Assembly (NCBI RefSeq): GCF_009696445.1
Contig: NZ_VULZ01000015.1
Location: 1-64,000 of the forward strand
Reading direction: 5' to 3'
DNA from: Porcincola intestinalis
GTDB lineage: Bacteria > Bacillota > Clostridia > Lachnospirales > Lachnospiraceae
DNA length: 64,000 bases
A program made the translations under genes and the position numbers. The first letter of the stretch is position 1; each line of letters opens with the position of its first letter. Positions 16,072 through 24,149 of this stretch are shown in pieces. A model generated the notes under the pieces. That model saw nothing but the letters and a program-made list of their open reading frames with translations. It did not search any database and was not told where the DNA came from.

Positions 16072-16110
16072 GAGAAAGCTCCTGCAGCGTGTTGTTGCAG
16101 GGGCTTTCTC
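16072..16110. terminator. Hairpin between amt-PII and dhaL
   Basis: GAGAAAGCTCCTGCA pairs with TGCAGGGGCTTTCTC (one mismatch) around GCGTGTTGT. It lies between convergent genes. No T-run follows on either strand, so it is a weak or factor-assisted terminator. Confidence 0.6.
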
Positions 16111-16144
16111 TGGGAAATGAAGATTGAAGAAACAGGTGTGCCTG

Positions 16145-16780
16145 TCAGCTGAAATATCTTGCAAGTCCTTCCATCAGGTACATGCCGGCAACGGCACCCT
16201 GGTCTTCCACACCTTTTGCGCGGGCTGCGAAGACGGCTGCCTTTCCATACTTCGGCGTCATCTCCTTGGTCGCCTCCACGCCCTCTTTGGCACCCTCGAC
16301 TGCGGCATCCATGACAGCCTTCATGCCGCCGCCCTCCTCCAGTGCCTTCTTTCCTGCCTCAGCTGCCTTCGAGACAGAATCATAGATTGTCCGATCGCCA
16401 GGCTGGCACTTTCCTCTCTTCTGGATCCCTGCCGCGAAGCCTTCCAGAAATGCAGCCAGATCCTTTACGTCCATCTCCGGCTTATCCCCGACCGCTTTTC
16501 CGCCATACATAACGCCGGTGCTCATCAGGGTTCCCATTGTCGACGGGACAAGTCCCTGCATCTTCATGGCCGCCTTCATCAGCGTCTTCGCAACGCTGGA
16601 CTCCTGCATCTGATCCTTGATCAGGCCTGGAAGGGCCCCGTAGCCCTTGCTCATGGTCAGGCCGAGATCCCCGTCGCCCATGGCTGCGTCCATCTCACAG
16701 AGATGATCCTTCTGTTCCTCAAAAATATCTGCCACTCCCTGAAAAAGCGCCGGGAGATCGCTCACGCGTACTGTGTCCAT
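16145..16780 (-). CDS. dhaL: Dihydroxyacetone kinase subunit DhaL (DAK2 domain)
   Basis: A protein of 211 residues, full DhaL length. The nucleotide site shows MDAAMGDGDLGLTMSKG (the GDGD Asp residues bind ADP-Mg), then STMGTLMSTGVMYGG, KCQPGDRTIYDSV and the C-terminal AARAKGVEDQGAVAG. With DhaK it phosphorylates dihydroxyacetone or a related short ketose. AAGGAGC precedes the ATG. No DhaM (the PTS phosphoryl donor) is in the window. It lies 138 bases downstream of dhaK, as the last gene of an ABC importer operon. Confidence 0.9.
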   Translation of the reverse strand: MDTVRVSDLPALFQGVADIFEEQKDHLCEMDAAMGDGDLGLTMSKGYGALPGLIKDQMQESSVAKTLMKAAMKMQGLVPSTMGTLMSTGVMYGGKAVGDKPEMDVKDLAAFLEGFAAGIQKRGKCQPGDRTIYDSVSKAAEAGKKALEEGGGMKAVMDAAVEGAKEGVEATKEMTPKYGKAAVFAARAKGVEDQGAVAGMYLMEGLARYFS

Positions 16781-16918
16781 ATTTCCAAGCTCCTTGTCTT
16801 CGCCCGTCTCCGCCGGTCTGCCTGCGCCTGCCGCCAGGCGTTTTTTCTGTCCGGCCTATTTGTCTGACAGGTCCATCCAGTCAACACCCGCTGGCTGGAC
16901 AGCCCTGCGGTTTAATCG

Positions 16919-17914
16919 TTATACCTGCGTGTAGAACGGCGTATGAACCGGCATGTCAATCCACTGCTTCATCTCCTCGTCTGCAACCTTGCAGATCGAA
17001 ATCGAGGCACCGGCCATCTCCATGGAGGTCGCATACTCGCCGACAAATGTACGGTAAACCTTGATGCCTTTCTCCTTCAGAATATCCTCCACATCCCCTG
17101 TCAGGATATAGAGCTCTTCCTGGGAGGTTGCCCCGAGGCCGTTGATCAGGACACAGACCTCCTCACCGGATGCAACCGACATATCGCCGAGGATTTCCTT
17201 CATGGACTCCTCCGCCAGCTCTCTGGAGGTCTTGACCGGTCCGTTCCAGACGCCCGGCTCGCCATGGATGCCCATACCGAACGCCATCTCATTGTCGCCG
17301 AGGGTGAAGTTGCTGTGGCCAAGCTCCGGGATGATGCAGGGCGTCAGGGCAAAGCCGACTGTGCGGGTGTTATCCTTGGCCTTCTGCGCTGCAGCCAGCA
17401 CCTCGTCAAGCGTACCCATCTGAGCTGCCTTCGCGCCTGCGCACTTGTACATGAAGAAGATACCCGCGACACCACGGCGCGCATCCGGATTCTTGTTGGA
17501 CAGCACGTCGTCTGCGCCGACGATGCTGCGGGTCTGAATGTCATCCATTTCCAGCATCTCAGAAGCCATATCGAAGTTCATGATATCCCCGGTATAGTTG
17601 CCGTACAGAAACAGGATGCCCGCTCCTGATTCGACTTCCTTCGATATGTTGTAGATCTGCTCCGCCGATGGAGACTGGAAGACCGATCCGACACCGCATC
17701 CATCCAGCATGTTCTCGCCGACATAGCCAAGGAACAGCGGAAGATGCCCTGTGCCGCCGCCGGTGATGATGGCAACCTTGCCCTCCTTCTTCTGCGCGGT
17801 GCAGTAGCAGCGAAGGTCATCCTCCACGTATTTGACCATATCAGGATGTGCCTGATAGATGCCATGCAACATGTCGTCTGTATAGTTTTCCGGTTTGTTG
17901 ATAATCTTTTTCAT
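16919..17914 (-). CDS. dhaK: Dihydroxyacetone kinase subunit DhaK
   Basis: A protein of 331 residues from the ATG at 17914, which follows GAAGGAG; the longer frame to 18064 overlaps the permease gene and is not used. It has the DhaK core with AIITGGGTGHLPLFLGYVG near the start, YGNYTGDIMNF, and GMGIHGEPGVW, whose His forms the covalent hemiaminal with the ketose. DhaK binds the substrate and DhaL supplies the phosphate. The link with a ribose-type importer suggests the substrate is taken up as a free sugar. Related DhaK-like kinases act on erythrulose and other tetroses, so dihydroxyacetone is not certain. Confidence 0.9.
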   Translation of the reverse strand: MKKIINKPENYTDDMLHGIYQAHPDMVKYVEDDLRCYCTAQKKEGKVAIITGGGTGHLPLFLGYVGENMLDGCGVGSVFQSPSAEQIYNISKEVESGAGILFLYGNYTGDIMNFDMASEMLEMDDIQTRSIVGADDVLSNKNPDARRGVAGIFFMYKCAGAKAAQMGTLDEVLAAAQKAKDNTRTVGFALTPCIIPELGHSNFTLGDNEMAFGMGIHGEPGVWNGPVKTSRELAEESMKEILGDMSVASGEEVCVLINGLGATSQEELYILTGDVEDILKEKGIKVYRTFVGEYATSMEMAGASISICKVADEEMKQWIDMPVHTPFYTQV

Positions 17915-17994
17915 GTCATTCTCCTTCCAGGCCACTTTCAAAGCCCGTCTTGCCGTCCTTCCTGTTTTTCCGCCTTCCGGCCAAAGCCGGAGAC

Positions 17995-18963
17995 TTAGCT
18001 GTTCTTCTGCATTTCTCTCTTCTGCATAACCTTGTCCAGAATCAGAGCCGCCACCAGCAGGCATCCGTTCACCAGCGTCTTCAGCGTATCCGGAGCGTGC
18101 ATGATCGTAAATGCATTTGCGATCAGCTGCAGCAGCACGATGGAGAAGGTCACGCCTGCGACCGTCCCGCCGCCGCCGTCCGGGTTGATCCCGCCCAGAA
18201 CAACGATCAGTAGGCTCAGAAGCGTGTAAGTTGAGCCGTTCGACGACTTCGCCGAGTTCAGATGCGACGTGATGATGATGCCGGATATTCCCCCGAGAAT
18301 ACCGGACATCGTGTGCGCGAGAATCGTCGTCCGGAGCGTATTGATACCGGAATACCGTGCCGCCTGCTTGTTCGACCCGAGGAAATAAACCTCATGCCCG
18401 AAGACTGTGTGCTTCATGATGAACGCGACCACAATCAGCACACCGATGAATATGAACAGAACGTAAGGGATTGACCCGAAGGAACCGTTCGCAATGTTCT
18501 TGAAGCTGTCGGACATGCCGTTGATGGCCGGTCCTCCGGTGATAGCAAGTGCCAGACCTGAGTACACCTCAAGGCCGCACAGCGTCACGAGCATGGCTGG
18601 AATATCGAGCGAGCCGATGATCAGCCCGTTCAGCGCGCCGCAGCCTGCGCCAACGGCGACCGAAGCCAGGCAGGCCAGCGGAATCGGGACTCCCGCACTC
18701 TTGATCAGCAGTGCGCAGACCACGCCTCCCAGGTTCATGATCCCGACCAGCGACAGATCGATCCCTCCGGCGATCATGCAGACCATCATGCCGAATGACA
18801 ACACGCCGTATTCCGGGAACTGGAAGATCATTGACCGGAAATTGTTGACGGAATAGTACACCGGTCCTTTCAGGACCGCCATCAGAATCAGCACAAATAC
18901 CATCATCAGCATGAGGACTTTGATATGGTCATTCAGCTTTTTTGATGCTGTTTTTTTCTTCAT
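17995..18963 (-). CDS. Ribose-type sugar ABC transporter permease (second)
   Basis: A protein of 322 residues with 8-10 hydrophobic segments of the RbsC/BPD_transp_2 family: GMMVCMIAGGIDLSLVGIMN, GALNGLIIGSLDIPAMLVTL, GSNKQAARYSGI and ILGGISGIIITS. It forms half of the membrane channel with the permease encoded 13 bases upstream. GAGGAGGG precedes the ATG. The final GGINPDGGGGTVAGV region is typical. Confidence 0.9.
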   Translation of the reverse strand: MKKKTASKKLNDHIKVLMLMMVFVLILMAVLKGPVYYSVNNFRSMIFQFPEYGVLSFGMMVCMIAGGIDLSLVGIMNLGGVVCALLIKSAGVPIPLACLASVAVGAGCGALNGLIIGSLDIPAMLVTLCGLEVYSGLALAITGGPAINGMSDSFKNIANGSFGSIPYVLFIFIGVLIVVAFIMKHTVFGHEVYFLGSNKQAARYSGINTLRTTILAHTMSGILGGISGIIITSHLNSAKSSNGSTYTLLSLLIVVLGGINPDGGGGTVAGVTFSIVLLQLIANAFTIMHAPDTLKTLVNGCLLVAALILDKVMQKREMQKNS

Positions 18964-18976
18964 CTCCAGACCCTCC

Positions 18977-19984
18977 TCACGCCTGACTCATTTTCATGGA
19001 GCGCTTTGTCTGCCATGAAGTGATGATCGTGCCAAGAAGCAGCACGATGCCAACTACGAACCGCTGCCAGCTGGTCGGGATACCCAGCATATTCAGGTTA
19101 TTCTGAACCAGCGTGATCAGAATCACGCTCAGGACAACACCGCCGACTCCGCCGTGTCCGCCCGTGATGCGGACGCCGCCGATGACGCAGGCTGCAATCG
19201 TGATCATCTCGTCGCCCATCAGCGCGGAGGTCGTCGCCGAATGCATCAGGATGTTATAGATCATCGCTGCCACCCCGACGAACACGCCCGACCAGACGTA
19301 GGCTGCGAACTGAAGCTTTTTCACATTAAACCCTGCGACGCGGGCTGCCGTCTTGTTTCCGCCGATGACATAGAGCCCTCTCCCGAGCATCGTATACTTC
19401 AGCATCCACGCGATCAGAAGACAGACGATGATCGGCACCAGAACCAGGATATTCAGCACATACTGGAAACCAGTCTTCGGCGAGGTGTAGGTGATCAGAT
19501 TCGTGTTGTAGATCGCCTGGAGGCTGGACGGAAGCACCGTGAACTCACGTGTTCCGAGGATCGTGACCACGCCGCCCGATGCGATGGAGCTGGTCGCCAG
19601 CGTTGCGATCAGCGGAGGCAGATTCAGGATCGCGACCAGAAAACCGTTCAGAAGCCCGAACGCCAGGCCGATCAGGATTGCCAGACCGAACGCAAACCAC
19701 GCGTTGTCGATCGGCGCCACCCGGTTGATGATATACATCGGGACGTACATCGCGACACATCCGATTGCCGGAAATGAAACATCGATTCCTCCCGATATAA
19801 TGACAATCATTTCACAGAGTGCGAAGCACATCGTGAAGATGGCCGCCCTCATCGTATTGAGAACCGTTGCAAAGTCCCAGAAAGCAGGCTGGCGGATCCC
19901 GACGATCAGGCTGAACACGGCAATGATATAGACCAGAATCATTTGGTTGCTGGTCAGCCAAGCATGTTTCTTTTTACTGTTCAT
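18977..19984 (-). CDS. Ribose-type sugar ABC transporter permease (first)
   Basis: A protein of 335 residues of the same family as its downstream neighbour but clearly diverged: ALCEMIVIISGGIDVSFPAI, LNGFLVAILNLPPLIATLAT, GGNKTAARVAGFNVKK and IGGVRITGGHGGVGGVV. Two different permeases indicate a heterodimeric channel, as in rhamnose and autoinducer-2 type importers. AGGAGGAG precedes the ATG; the ATPase gene ends 21 bases upstream. Confidence 0.9.
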   Translation of the reverse strand: MNSKKKHAWLTSNQMILVYIIAVFSLIVGIRQPAFWDFATVLNTMRAAIFTMCFALCEMIVIISGGIDVSFPAIGCVAMYVPMYIINRVAPIDNAWFAFGLAILIGLAFGLLNGFLVAILNLPPLIATLATSSIASGGVVTILGTREFTVLPSSLQAIYNTNLITYTSPKTGFQYVLNILVLVPIIVCLLIAWMLKYTMLGRGLYVIGGNKTAARVAGFNVKKLQFAAYVWSGVFVGVAAMIYNILMHSATTSALMGDEMITIAACVIGGVRITGGHGGVGGVVLSVILITLVQNNLNMLGIPTSWQRFVVGIVLLLGTIITSWQTKRSMKMSQA

Positions 19985-20005
19985 AATCTCCTCCTGACCG
20001 GCACT

Positions 20006-21478
20006 TTACAGGCTGAGCTTGTCAATCTTGTTGTCGGTGACAAGCCGTACCTTTCCTTTGTTCATGATCACGATCTTGTTGCAGTTCTGAAGAAGCTCCG
20101 GAAGATCATCGGATATAATGATGATTCCGATTCCCTGCTTCGCAAGCCCTCTCAGAATCTCGTGGATCTCTGCCTTCGCGCCGACGTCGACACCGACGGT
20201 CGGCCCGTTGAGGATGAACAGCCTCGGATGTGTATTCAGCCACTTGGCGATGACAACCTTCTGCGCATTGCCGCCGGAAAGCGTCCGGACCGGCGGATCA
20301 ATCGAAGGCGCCGCGATGGATAGATCCTTCAGCCATCTCTCTGAGGCTTCCCGCATCTCCTTCTCATTCAGACTCATGCCGTGGAAATAATCGCGGATGG
20401 AACTGGCGATCGTGTTGTCCTCGATCGAACGTTCCATGAAGAGTCCCTGTGTCAGTCTGTCTTCCGGGACATAACCGATCTTGTTCTTGATCGCATCCGC
20501 TACGGAGTGGATCTCAATCTTCTTTCCGTTCATGTAGATATCGCCCGATTCCGGCGGCGTGATGCCGAACAGCGCTTCGCCGATCTCGCCTCGCCCGGAT
20601 CCAAGCAGACCGGTCAGACCCAGGATGTCTCCCTTGTTCATGCTGAAGCTGACGTCCTCAAAACGGCCCTTCAGCGTCAGATGGTCGACACGGAAAACCT
20701 CCTCGTCGGACAGCTCCGGATCATACTTGGTCTCGACCAGATCCCTGCCTGTCATATCCTTCATGAAACGGGCATCATTGTATTCGGATATTTTTCCGCT
20801 TGATATGTACTTTCCGTTTCTCAGAATCGTAAGGCTGTCCGCGATCTGGTAGATCTCATCCAGCTTATGATTGACGATCATGATCGCGATGCCCTTTTTC
20901 TTCAGCCCTCTGAGAACCTCCCAGAGCTTTCCGACCTCCTTCTCGGTCAGAGCTGTCGTCGGTTCGTCAAGAATCAGCAGCTTCGCGTCGTTGACAATCG
21001 CCCTGCAGATGGCAACCATCTGCTTGCCGGCAACCGGCAGCTGCTCCAGCGGCATATCCGGGTCCAGCTCCGCGCCGACCTGCGCCATGCCCCGCTCCGC
21101 GATCTGGTGAATCTCCTTCCAGTTCACAAATTTCTTCCGGTCCTTGACCTCCCCGTTCAGCGCGATGTTCTCCGCGACTGTCAGGTTCGGAAATACCGCA
21201 AAGTCCTGATAGATGACCTGGATACCGCGGTTGATGGCATCGATGGGCTTCATGTGCTCCACCTTCTCGCCATTGATCCAGATCTCACCCTCGTCCGGCT
21301 CATGAACCCCGGAGATCGCCTTGATCAGCGTGGACTTACCGCAGCCGTTCTCACCGGCCAGGCAGTGGATCTCGCCCTCCCTAATCTCCAGGTCAACGCC
21401 TCTGAGCGCATGGACGCCGCCGAAAGACTTCTTGATCCCCTTAAGTTTCAGAAATACCTTGTTCTCTTCATTTCCCAT
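20006..21478 (-). CDS. Ribose-type sugar ABC transporter ATPase (two nucleotide-binding domains)
   Basis: About 490 residues with two fused ABC domains, as in RbsA. The first has Walker A GENGCGKST, signature LPVAGKQMVAICRA and Walker B LLILDEPTTAL. The second has the degenerate Walker A (GLLGSGRGE) usual in this family, signature LSGGNAQKVVIAKW and LFILNGPTVGVDVG. The start at 21478 is taken because the longer frame (to 21553) would include the intercistronic hairpin; its ribosome site is weak. It powers the two permeases encoded downstream. Confidence 0.88.
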   Translation of the reverse strand: MGNEENKVFLKLKGIKKSFGGVHALRGVDLEIREGEIHCLAGENGCGKSTLIKAISGVHEPDEGEIWINGEKVEHMKPIDAINRGIQVIYQDFAVFPNLTVAENIALNGEVKDRKKFVNWKEIHQIAERGMAQVGAELDPDMPLEQLPVAGKQMVAICRAIVNDAKLLILDEPTTALTEKEVGKLWEVLRGLKKKGIAIMIVNHKLDEIYQIADSLTILRNGKYISSGKISEYNDARFMKDMTGRDLVETKYDPELSDEEVFRVDHLTLKGRFEDVSFSMNKGDILGLTGLLGSGRGEIGEALFGITPPESGDIYMNGKKIEIHSVADAIKNKIGYVPEDRLTQGLFMERSIEDNTIASSIRDYFHGMSLNEKEMREASERWLKDLSIAAPSIDPPVRTLSGGNAQKVVIAKWLNTHPRLFILNGPTVGVDVGAKAEIHEILRGLAKQGIGIIIISDDLPELLQNCNKIVIMNKGKVRLVTDNKIDKLSL

Positions 21479-21509
21479 ATTCTGACCAGGTCTTTCCTTT
21501 TTTACTGAA

Positions 21510-21545
21510 GAAACCCCATACGGTTTCTGAACCGTATGGGGTTTC
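21510..21545 (-). other. Intercistronic hairpin after the binding-protein gene
   Basis: A perfect 16-bp stem, GAAACCCCATACGGTT (21510-21525) with AACCGTATGGGGTTTC (21530-21545), and a 4-base loop. On the transcribed minus strand it is followed by TTCAGTAAAAAAGG, with no U-tract. It is more likely a 3'-end stabiliser or processing site for the binding-protein mRNA than a full terminator. Confidence 0.7.
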
Positions 21546-21590
21546 AGACTCATTCATGCATTCGTGACTCCTGAAACCGCCTGCGGCTGA

Positions 21591-22646
21591 TCAGAAGTTA
21601 TAGTCTTTCATGTTGTCCTTCGTGACGTCGACACGAGCGTTTCCATAGTAGACACCGTCCTTATTGACGTTCTCGACGGTCTCATAACCGCTTGCTGCGA
21701 GATGCATTGTGCTGTCGTCAACCGTTCCGTCAAGCTCTGCGATGGCCATGCAGATCATCGCCTTGCCGGCCTCTGCCGGATCCCATACGGAGAAGGAAGC
21801 GATTGTCCCGTCCTCTACGTACTGCTGAGCGATCGATGTCATGGACGTTCCGACAATCGCAACCTTTCCTGCAAGTCCAAGTTCCTCAACTGCCTGTGCC
21901 GCGCCGACAACATCGGTGGAAGCGGAACCCTCAATTGCGGTGATGTCCGGATTTGCGGTCAGAAGCTCCTTCGTCTGGTTATAGGAAGAAGTCGTGTCAT
22001 CACCTGTCTCATAGCGGCCGACACACTCCATATCCGGATATTCCTTCTCCTGAAGAGCCTTGGCTGCGTCGCACCACTCGTTATGGGATACAGAAGTGAG
22101 CGCACCGACAAACTGAATGTACTTTCCCTTGCCGCCTGTCAGCTCTCCGAGCTCTTTCATGAAGTTCTCGCCATAATCCGCATTCTGGAAAGCCTCGACA
22201 TCGACATCCCGGACGCTTGCGTCCATGGAAGCTGCCTCATGTGTGATGACCTTGATGCCCTGATCCTTTGCCTTCTGAAGAACAGGAGCCAGTGCCTCTG
22301 AATCAAACGGGACCACGCAGATTGCATCCCAGTCCTCTGCGAGAAGTCCTTCGACATAGGAAGCCTGATCTGCACCCTCTGCAGAGCCGCCGTAGACGAC
22401 ATTGCTTCCGGTTTCCTTATTGTATTCGTCGACACCATCCTGCATTCTCTGGAACCATGCGATGTTGGTCATCTTCGGGACAACCGCGATCTTGTACTGC
22501 GTCCCCTTCGCTCCGATCAGATCACCCTCAGCCTCTGTTCCGGCCTCTGTGGAAGCTTCCGTCTCTCCCGCGAATGCCGGCGCCGCGAGCAGCGATGCTG
22601 CCATGGCAGCTGATGCCAGAACACTGACGACCTTATTGAACTTCAT
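21591..22646 (-). CDS. Sugar ABC transporter substrate-binding protein (rhamnose/AI-2 type)
   Basis: A protein of 351 residues, first gene of the operon. The signal peptide ends AAPAFA-GETEAST with no lipobox Cys, followed by an acidic Thr/Glu linker. The mature part is a Peripla_BP_4 fold close to the RhaS/LsrB group: YKIAVVPKMTNIAWFQRMQD, AICVVPFDSEALAPVL, GIKVITHEA, NPDITAIEGSASTDVVGAA and IASFSVWDP. It would capture the sugar passed to the DhaKL kinase. AGGAGG precedes the ATG. How it is kept at the cell surface without a lipid anchor is unclear. Confidence 0.88.
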   Translation of the reverse strand: MKFNKVVSVLASAAMAASLLAAPAFAGETEASTEAGTEAEGDLIGAKGTQYKIAVVPKMTNIAWFQRMQDGVDEYNKETGSNVVYGGSAEGADQASYVEGLLAEDWDAICVVPFDSEALAPVLQKAKDQGIKVITHEAASMDASVRDVDVEAFQNADYGENFMKELGELTGGKGKYIQFVGALTSVSHNEWCDAAKALQEKEYPDMECVGRYETGDDTTSSYNQTKELLTANPDITAIEGSASTDVVGAAQAVEELGLAGKVAIVGTSMTSIAQQYVEDGTIASFSVWDPAEAGKAMICMAIAELDGTVDDSTMHLAASGYETVENVNKDGVYYGNARVDVTKDNMKDYNF

Positions 22647-22663
22647 ATCCGAATCCTCCTTTT

Positions 22664-22674
22664 GTTTAGTAAAC
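22664..22674. promoter_or_regulatory. Operator-like palindrome GTTTAGTAAAC
   Basis: A perfect 11-bp palindrome around a central G, between the promoter start site and the ribosome site of the binding-protein gene. The same core recurs at 22764 and 22880, beside the LacI gene. Likely the LacI operator (inference). Confidence 0.55.
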
Positions 22675-22701
22675 GTTCTCGACGTTTTGCTTGTTGTTCA
22701 T

Positions 22702-22730
22702 ACAATACATCCACTCAAATAGATTGTCAA
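22702..22730 (-). promoter_or_regulatory. Promoter of the ABC-dhaKL operon
   Basis: On the minus strand TTGACA (22730-22725) and TATTGT (22707-22702) are 17 bases apart. The candidate operators at 22664 and 22764 flank it on both sides, an arrangement that suits repression by looping. Confidence 0.65.
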
Positions 22731-22763
22731 TATGTTCAGACATGAAATTTATTGTTTAATTTT

Positions 22764-22774
22764 GTTTACTATGG
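22764..22774. promoter_or_regulatory. Second operator-like site (GTTTACTATGG)
   Basis: An imperfect copy of the GTTTACTAAA half of the palindrome at 22664, lying 100 bases upstream of it, about 35 bases beyond the -35 of the operon promoter. Confidence 0.4.
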
Positions 22775-22852
22775 TCAGCTATCTTTTTGATATTTCGTGA
22801 ATATAACGGCCATGTTTCGAACACATTGAAGGAGTCACCCATTCTGAGCATA

Positions 22853-22884
22853 ACAAAACCGGAACAGCGTTCCGTTTTTGTTTA
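22853..22884 (-). terminator. Terminator of the LacI gene
   Basis: A near-perfect 14-bp stem (AACAAAACCGGAAC with GTTCCGTTTTTGTT, one mismatch) around AGC. On the minus strand the U-rich arm GGTTTTGTT closes the stem. It lies 18 bases past the stop codon of the LacI gene. The third operator-like copy, GTTTACTAAAT at 22880-22890, overlaps its edge. Confidence 0.65.
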
Positions 22885-22901
22885 CTAAATATAATTCATT
22901 T

Positions 22902-23900
22902 TCAGCTTCGCACGCTTCTGCGCTCGACCAGTTTTCCGGTCACCAGCGTTTTCACCGGATCGAGCTGCGGATTCTCAATCCGGTTCAGAATCCCTCTGAC
23001 CGCCTCATATCCGATAAACCGCCGCTGGACATGGATCGTCGTGAGCGTCGGAGAGCTCACCGCCGCATACGGGATATCATCAAATCCGATGACAGATACC
23101 TCCTCGGGTACACGGATCCCTCTCTCCCGAAGCGCTGTTATGGCTCCAAGCGCGATGATGTCATTCACCGCAAAGAAACACTCCGGAAGCTCTTTTGTCC
23201 CGCTGGCATCCAGATCTCGAAGCATGTCTGCCCGTGCCCCCTTCATGTCCGGGCGCAGCCGGTGCTCCGGTCCCCAGAAGGAAAAGCCGAGTGATTCCAG
23301 ACTCCTGAAAAAAAACCTGTTCCGGATCTCAAAGTTTTCGAAGGGAATGCTGCTGGTCAGCAGGCCGATCTTCGAAAACCCCCGCTGTTTCAGAAAGTTC
23401 AACGCAATCCATACATTCTCCTCGTTGTTCATACAGAGGCAGGGGTAGTTATAATTCGGAACCGGATTGTCGATCACAAGAAATGGAATCCGGATTGAAG
23501 CGATGTCTCCGTACATCGACGGCGAGATTTCCGAGGCAATCAAAATCGCGCCGGAATAACTGTCATAGCTCATTGCCTCCAGCTCTTCCCTCAGATCGCC
23601 TGATATGTTGACAATGGACAGGCCATAGCCCTCATTCTTCAGATTTTTCTCTATTGCATCGATAATTGCCGATATAAATCCCTGGTTTTCCTCAACCAGA
23701 TAACCGCTGCCCCGATACTGAATGAGCAAAATACGATTACGCAGAACGACTTTTCTGCGCTTCGGCGAATACCCATACCGCTCAACCGCCTCCAGCACCT
23801 TCGCTCTGGTCTGCTCGCTGATATCGCCCTTATCGTTCAACACCATCGATATGGTTGCAGGGGAGACCCCGATCTCCCCTGCCAGCTCTCTGATTGTCAT
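22902..23900 (-). CDS. LacI-family regulator of the ABC-dhaKL operon
   Basis: A protein of 332 residues. The helix-turn-helix starts at the N-terminus (TIRELAGEIGVSPATISMVL) and the hinge region follows. The sensor domain (GAILIASEIS, IPFLVIDNPVP, FFAVNDIIALGA, VIGFDDIPYAA) is LacI-like. It sits upstream of and on the same strand as the importer operon, separated by a terminator and the operator-like GTTTAGTAAAC sites. That makes it the probable repressor of that operon. Its own ribosome site is weak. Confidence 0.9.
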   Translation of the reverse strand: MTIRELAGEIGVSPATISMVLNDKGDISEQTRAKVLEAVERYGYSPKRRKVVLRNRILLIQYRGSGYLVEENQGFISAIIDAIEKNLKNEGYGLSIVNISGDLREELEAMSYDSYSGAILIASEISPSMYGDIASIRIPFLVIDNPVPNYNYPCLCMNNEENVWIALNFLKQRGFSKIGLLTSSIPFENFEIRNRFFFRSLESLGFSFWGPEHRLRPDMKGARADMLRDLDASGTKELPECFFAVNDIIALGAITALRERGIRVPEEVSVIGFDDIPYAAVSSPTLTTIHVQRRFIGYEAVRGILNRIENPQLDPVKTLVTGKLVERRSVRS

Positions 23901-24149
23901 CGCTGTGCACCGCCTGTCTCTGCTGCGTCATTCGCTCCGGGCGCTCCCGGCATGTTTCCGGCCTTTCAGCATTCCGGCCCCGGCGCCCTTTCGGAAAGCT
24001 TTCACGGCCAGCCGCCTTTCCGCGTTTTCCGCTTCCGTTCCCGTCCTGTCTTTCCACCCAGTAAGCTAACTCGAATTCAGACAGCGGTCAACCATCAGTT
24101 TATTCACCCTTCATACCGGCGGACCTTTCAGCCACCGGGATGCCGGTTT

